Positions 61,327-64,000 of a DNA stretch of 64,000 nt are shown piece by piece (the first letter of the stretch is position 1; each line of letters begins with the position of its first letter). The notes under the pieces were generated by a model. It was not told the origin of the DNA and made no database searches. It worked only from the letters and a program-made list of their open reading frames with translations. Source of the DNA: Eopsaltria australis (Eukaryota > Chordata > Aves > Passeriformes > Petroicidae); assembly GCA_034509425.1 (NCBI GenBank), contig JAVTVJ010000011.1:2232001-2296000 (forward strand), given 5' to 3'. The position numbers were made by a program, and so were the translations under genes.

Positions 61327-63849
61327 GTTAGACTTTTAACAAGAATTTAGAGTATAACATGAAGTAAAAAGAAAGCAGGACCTGAAGGCATAAATGGCAT
61401 TGGTGGCTGACACAACTGGCAAAAGACAAGGAACAGGGAGCAAGACAGTGTAATTTAATAAGCATACGTAGGGTGGCTGTACTTTATTTTCCACTGCTTT
61501 TTCTGTTTTTTCCATCCTTACATAGAGAGGGTTTTTCTACTCAACAGTGTAAATTACAGTGACTGCAGACTGAGAGATATGCTGGGGAGAGTCAAAACAG
61601 TATGCAAAACCACATGGGAGTAGAAGAGCACTTTGTAGAGAGTACCATATGAAATGACTGCCATCTGAGGTCTGACAGGAAAGAGAAAGAAATGTTGCCA
61701 ACATGAAGGGAAAGGCAAAATACTGAACAGCATTGCTGGAGCTCTGACCAAGTCAACAGTTTGGGGACCGACTTTGTCTTTCTTAGGTTACACCTAAGAT
61801 TCTGTACTATAGCATTTACACAGAAGTTCTGGTTATGCACTTTAGCAAATTTCTCAAACATTTCAACCATTTTAGCCTTTCTTGTTATGAGTCCAGTTCC
61901 TACATTTGAGACATGAAAAAATAACTGGATTTCAGATAATGGAATTGCAATGTGCACTGCTGGGCTGTGTTCTCTGGGGCTCTAGGTTTGCATTTCAGAC
62001 AGAAATAATTTTCCCTGGATTTAGTTTTCTAAAAGTTTGACTTCCTACTTTCCTCATGGTATTTCACAGATTTTCCAAGAAAATAAAGCTTTTATAATTC
62101 TCAGGTTATGGCTCAATTATAGTATGAATAAACATCATTTATAAACAGTCATAGTTACTTAAATATAAACTCCTAGTTATTTAGATTTCAGTAATAGAAT
62201 GTATTTCCAGAGGACAATTCAAATAATCTTAGAATAATTGGTATAATATACTTTCAGGGAAGAACTTAAAGAACTTTGTATTGCTAGATGTAATGAATCT
62301 TAAAATGTAGGGTGATTTTCAAAAACATTCAAGACTTGTAATATTTTAATGAGGAATGCAGCATAACTAATTGTGTGTGTGTATGTACTGTTCTTTAGCT
62401 GTAAAGTAAGGATGTTAAAGCTTGGGCTTCTAGGTATAAGGGGTTGCCATGTTTGTTTCTCTTACTATCCTTTTACCCTGCAAAACTAACCTATTATGCC
62501 TAATCTTAACTCCAACAGCAATTCAGAATAAAATGTCTTGTAGGAATAAGCAATGCTTATGGTGCAATGATAATATGCAGTGAGGAACAGAGACATAAAT
62601 TTCACAGTTTTGTACTTGCAATAACTTTTCTGCCTTAAGCTTTGACTCTATGATGCTTGCTAAGATACTGTTTTGCAATTGTGGAAGAGAATAAGAAAGA
62701 AAGAAATGCAAAATAATATTTTATGTTGAAACTCTAAATATTAAAATCCAAAAAACATTCAGTCTTACAAACAAACAGAGTTAGCTTTTAGCAAAATCCT
62801 AGACCATTTGGAGGGTTGTGGTTGAAGCCCACATGAAGTACAAATTTGAAAGAAGCAAAAAAATACATTTGAAATTATTATTTACTTCAAATATTGTGTC
62901 TAAACAAAGAAGACATTCAAATTAAAACTAAAAACATTTCATTAAAAGTCAAAAGAAAGATACTTAGTGGCTGTTCAGAAACACTATTGAGAGCCACAAA
63001 GTCCAATACTCTAATTTCCTCATTTTACACAATTTCCAGCACCACCTAGAATTCTGCCGTGTTAATTACTGACCTCAGTTCAACAGGATTTTGATGCCTG
63101 TAACATTTGCTTTCCATTTGGATAATGTCTTTGCCATTGCCTTCATGAAGCAAGAATTTTGGCTATCCTAAAAATCAGTGTAGTAAGATGTGACCAGTCC
63201 AGGCCATACAGCACCACGTACCTGTATATGGATTGTCAGTAGCTTGCTGGCCAAAGTTTGGAATCGTCTGCCTGAGTATCAACAGCAAGTAAACATTAAT
63301 ACTGAAAAAAAATTCATGTTGTATACAACTAAGAAGAATTTCCATCATAGATTTACTGGAAAATAGAAATGGTATCTCCTTAGCAAGGCCTGCTTACACT
63401 ATGTCATTATGTCAGGTGATGAGTTAAAAAGTTGTACCATCTGCATTATGGATGGATCTATCCCTGCTTCCTGGATTACTTCAATAAAATTAAACACAGC
63501 TTGGTAAGCATTTTGATTTTATTACAAGAAGTAAGAACCAAACAATCTGATGTCTCTTGTCCTTTCCAGCAGCTCTATCAGACAGTCTGAACCTTTCAAA
63601 TGTTAACCTTACTTCAATAAAAACATCCAGCCTTATGGCAAAGTTTAGAGGATGTAGACTTTTCCATATGGCACAGTAACTGTGTAGATATTTAATGTAT
63701 TGGCACACCCACAAATGAATAAAAATGTAAATAAACATAAAACTGTTCTTAGTAGAGAAAACAGTAGAACTGTAATTTCTATTTTGAGAATTTTTCTTCT
63801 TTTTTTTTTCCCAAAATATTCTACAATAAATGTTGTGCACTCCCTGGAA

Positions 63850-63850
<1 letters not shown>
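61327..63850. other. AT-rich non-coding stretch
   Basis: No gene recognised. A 121-codon minus-strand frame (61592-61957) is unrecognised and has no visible domain. Confidence 0.6.

Positions 63851-63892
<42 letters not shown>
63851..63892. repeat. (TAGA)n tetranucleotide microsatellite
   Basis: Forty-two bases of uninterrupted TAGA (equivalent to GATA), about 10.5 units. The pure array is likely to be length-variable. The Ile/Tyr/Leu/Ser repeat in the minus-strand frame is its translation and not a protein. Confidence 0.95.
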
Positions 63893-63893
<1 letters not shown>

Positions 63894-64000
63894 CAAAATA
63901 TTTTTAATTTCTTTTGCTCCCAAGAGTCAAAAAAATTTCTGTGGAATATTTGGTGCAAAACATCCTACAACTGATACGCCCTTTATAAAGCAATAACTTG

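Noticed and set aside
61592..61957. 121-codon minus-strand frame
   Set aside because: No known domain or signal; not supported by context.
63490..63923. Two minus-strand frames of 92 and 116 codons at the right end
   Set aside because: The 92-codon frame includes the translation of the TAGA microsatellite (Ile/Tyr/Leu/Ser repeat), and the 116-codon frame begins beside it with a poly-Lys run from a poly(T) stretch.
1..64000. CRISPR arrays, operons, ribosome binding sites and prokaryotic terminators
   Set aside because: The repeats are those of a vertebrate genome; no direct-repeat array with regular spacers and no bacterial-type gene layout exists.

Overview
The window looks like avian nuclear DNA, probably neoavian. 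The evidence is repeat content: several copies of the CR1 LINE that end in the CR1-type ATTCTATGATTCTATGA-like 3' tail instead of poly(A), plus one solo LTR of a type I recall as common in bird genomes. The sequence is AT-rich by eye. I see no CpG island, no tRNA or rRNA gene, and no open reading frame I can match to a host protein. The best reading is a gene desert or the inside of a very large intron.

Layout. 1-9580: AT-rich unique DNA with a TG-rich tract, a poly(T) run, a relic of an old palindromic repeat (6629-6692) and a perfect 12-bp-stem hairpin (8522-8552). 9581-10127: a degenerate plus-strand CR1. 10128-16229: unique DNA with another palindromic relic (12143-12280), a short GCT repeat and a possible tRNA-headed SINE relic. 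16230-16731: a 502-bp purine tract with only five pyrimidines, made of GGGAA and AAAAG pentamers. 22161-23040: a minus-strand CR1 with a broken reverse-transcriptase active site. 23041-38876: mostly unique DNA with hairpins, small tandem duplications, a third palindromic relic (36357-36442) and a perfect 28-bp palindrome (36782-36809). 38877-39431: a solo LTR with a near-perfect 5-bp target duplication. 45483-45541: a small exon-like segment with good splice signals. 45904-47690: the largest CR1, minus strand and internally deleted. 48541-48700, 55046-55370 and 61148-61326: shorter CR1 pieces. 63851-63892: a GATA-class tetranucleotide repeat.

The only coding remnants are dead CR1 ORF2 pieces (endonuclease-RT linker, RT, C-terminal region). 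The two copies that keep the RT catalytic box have lost its second aspartate. The other long open frames lie in low-complexity or non-coding sequence and I treat them as chance. I found no convincing new gene system. The points most worth checking are the purine tract, the exon-like segment at 45.5 kb, the set of old palindromic relics, and the perfect palindromes and hairpins.
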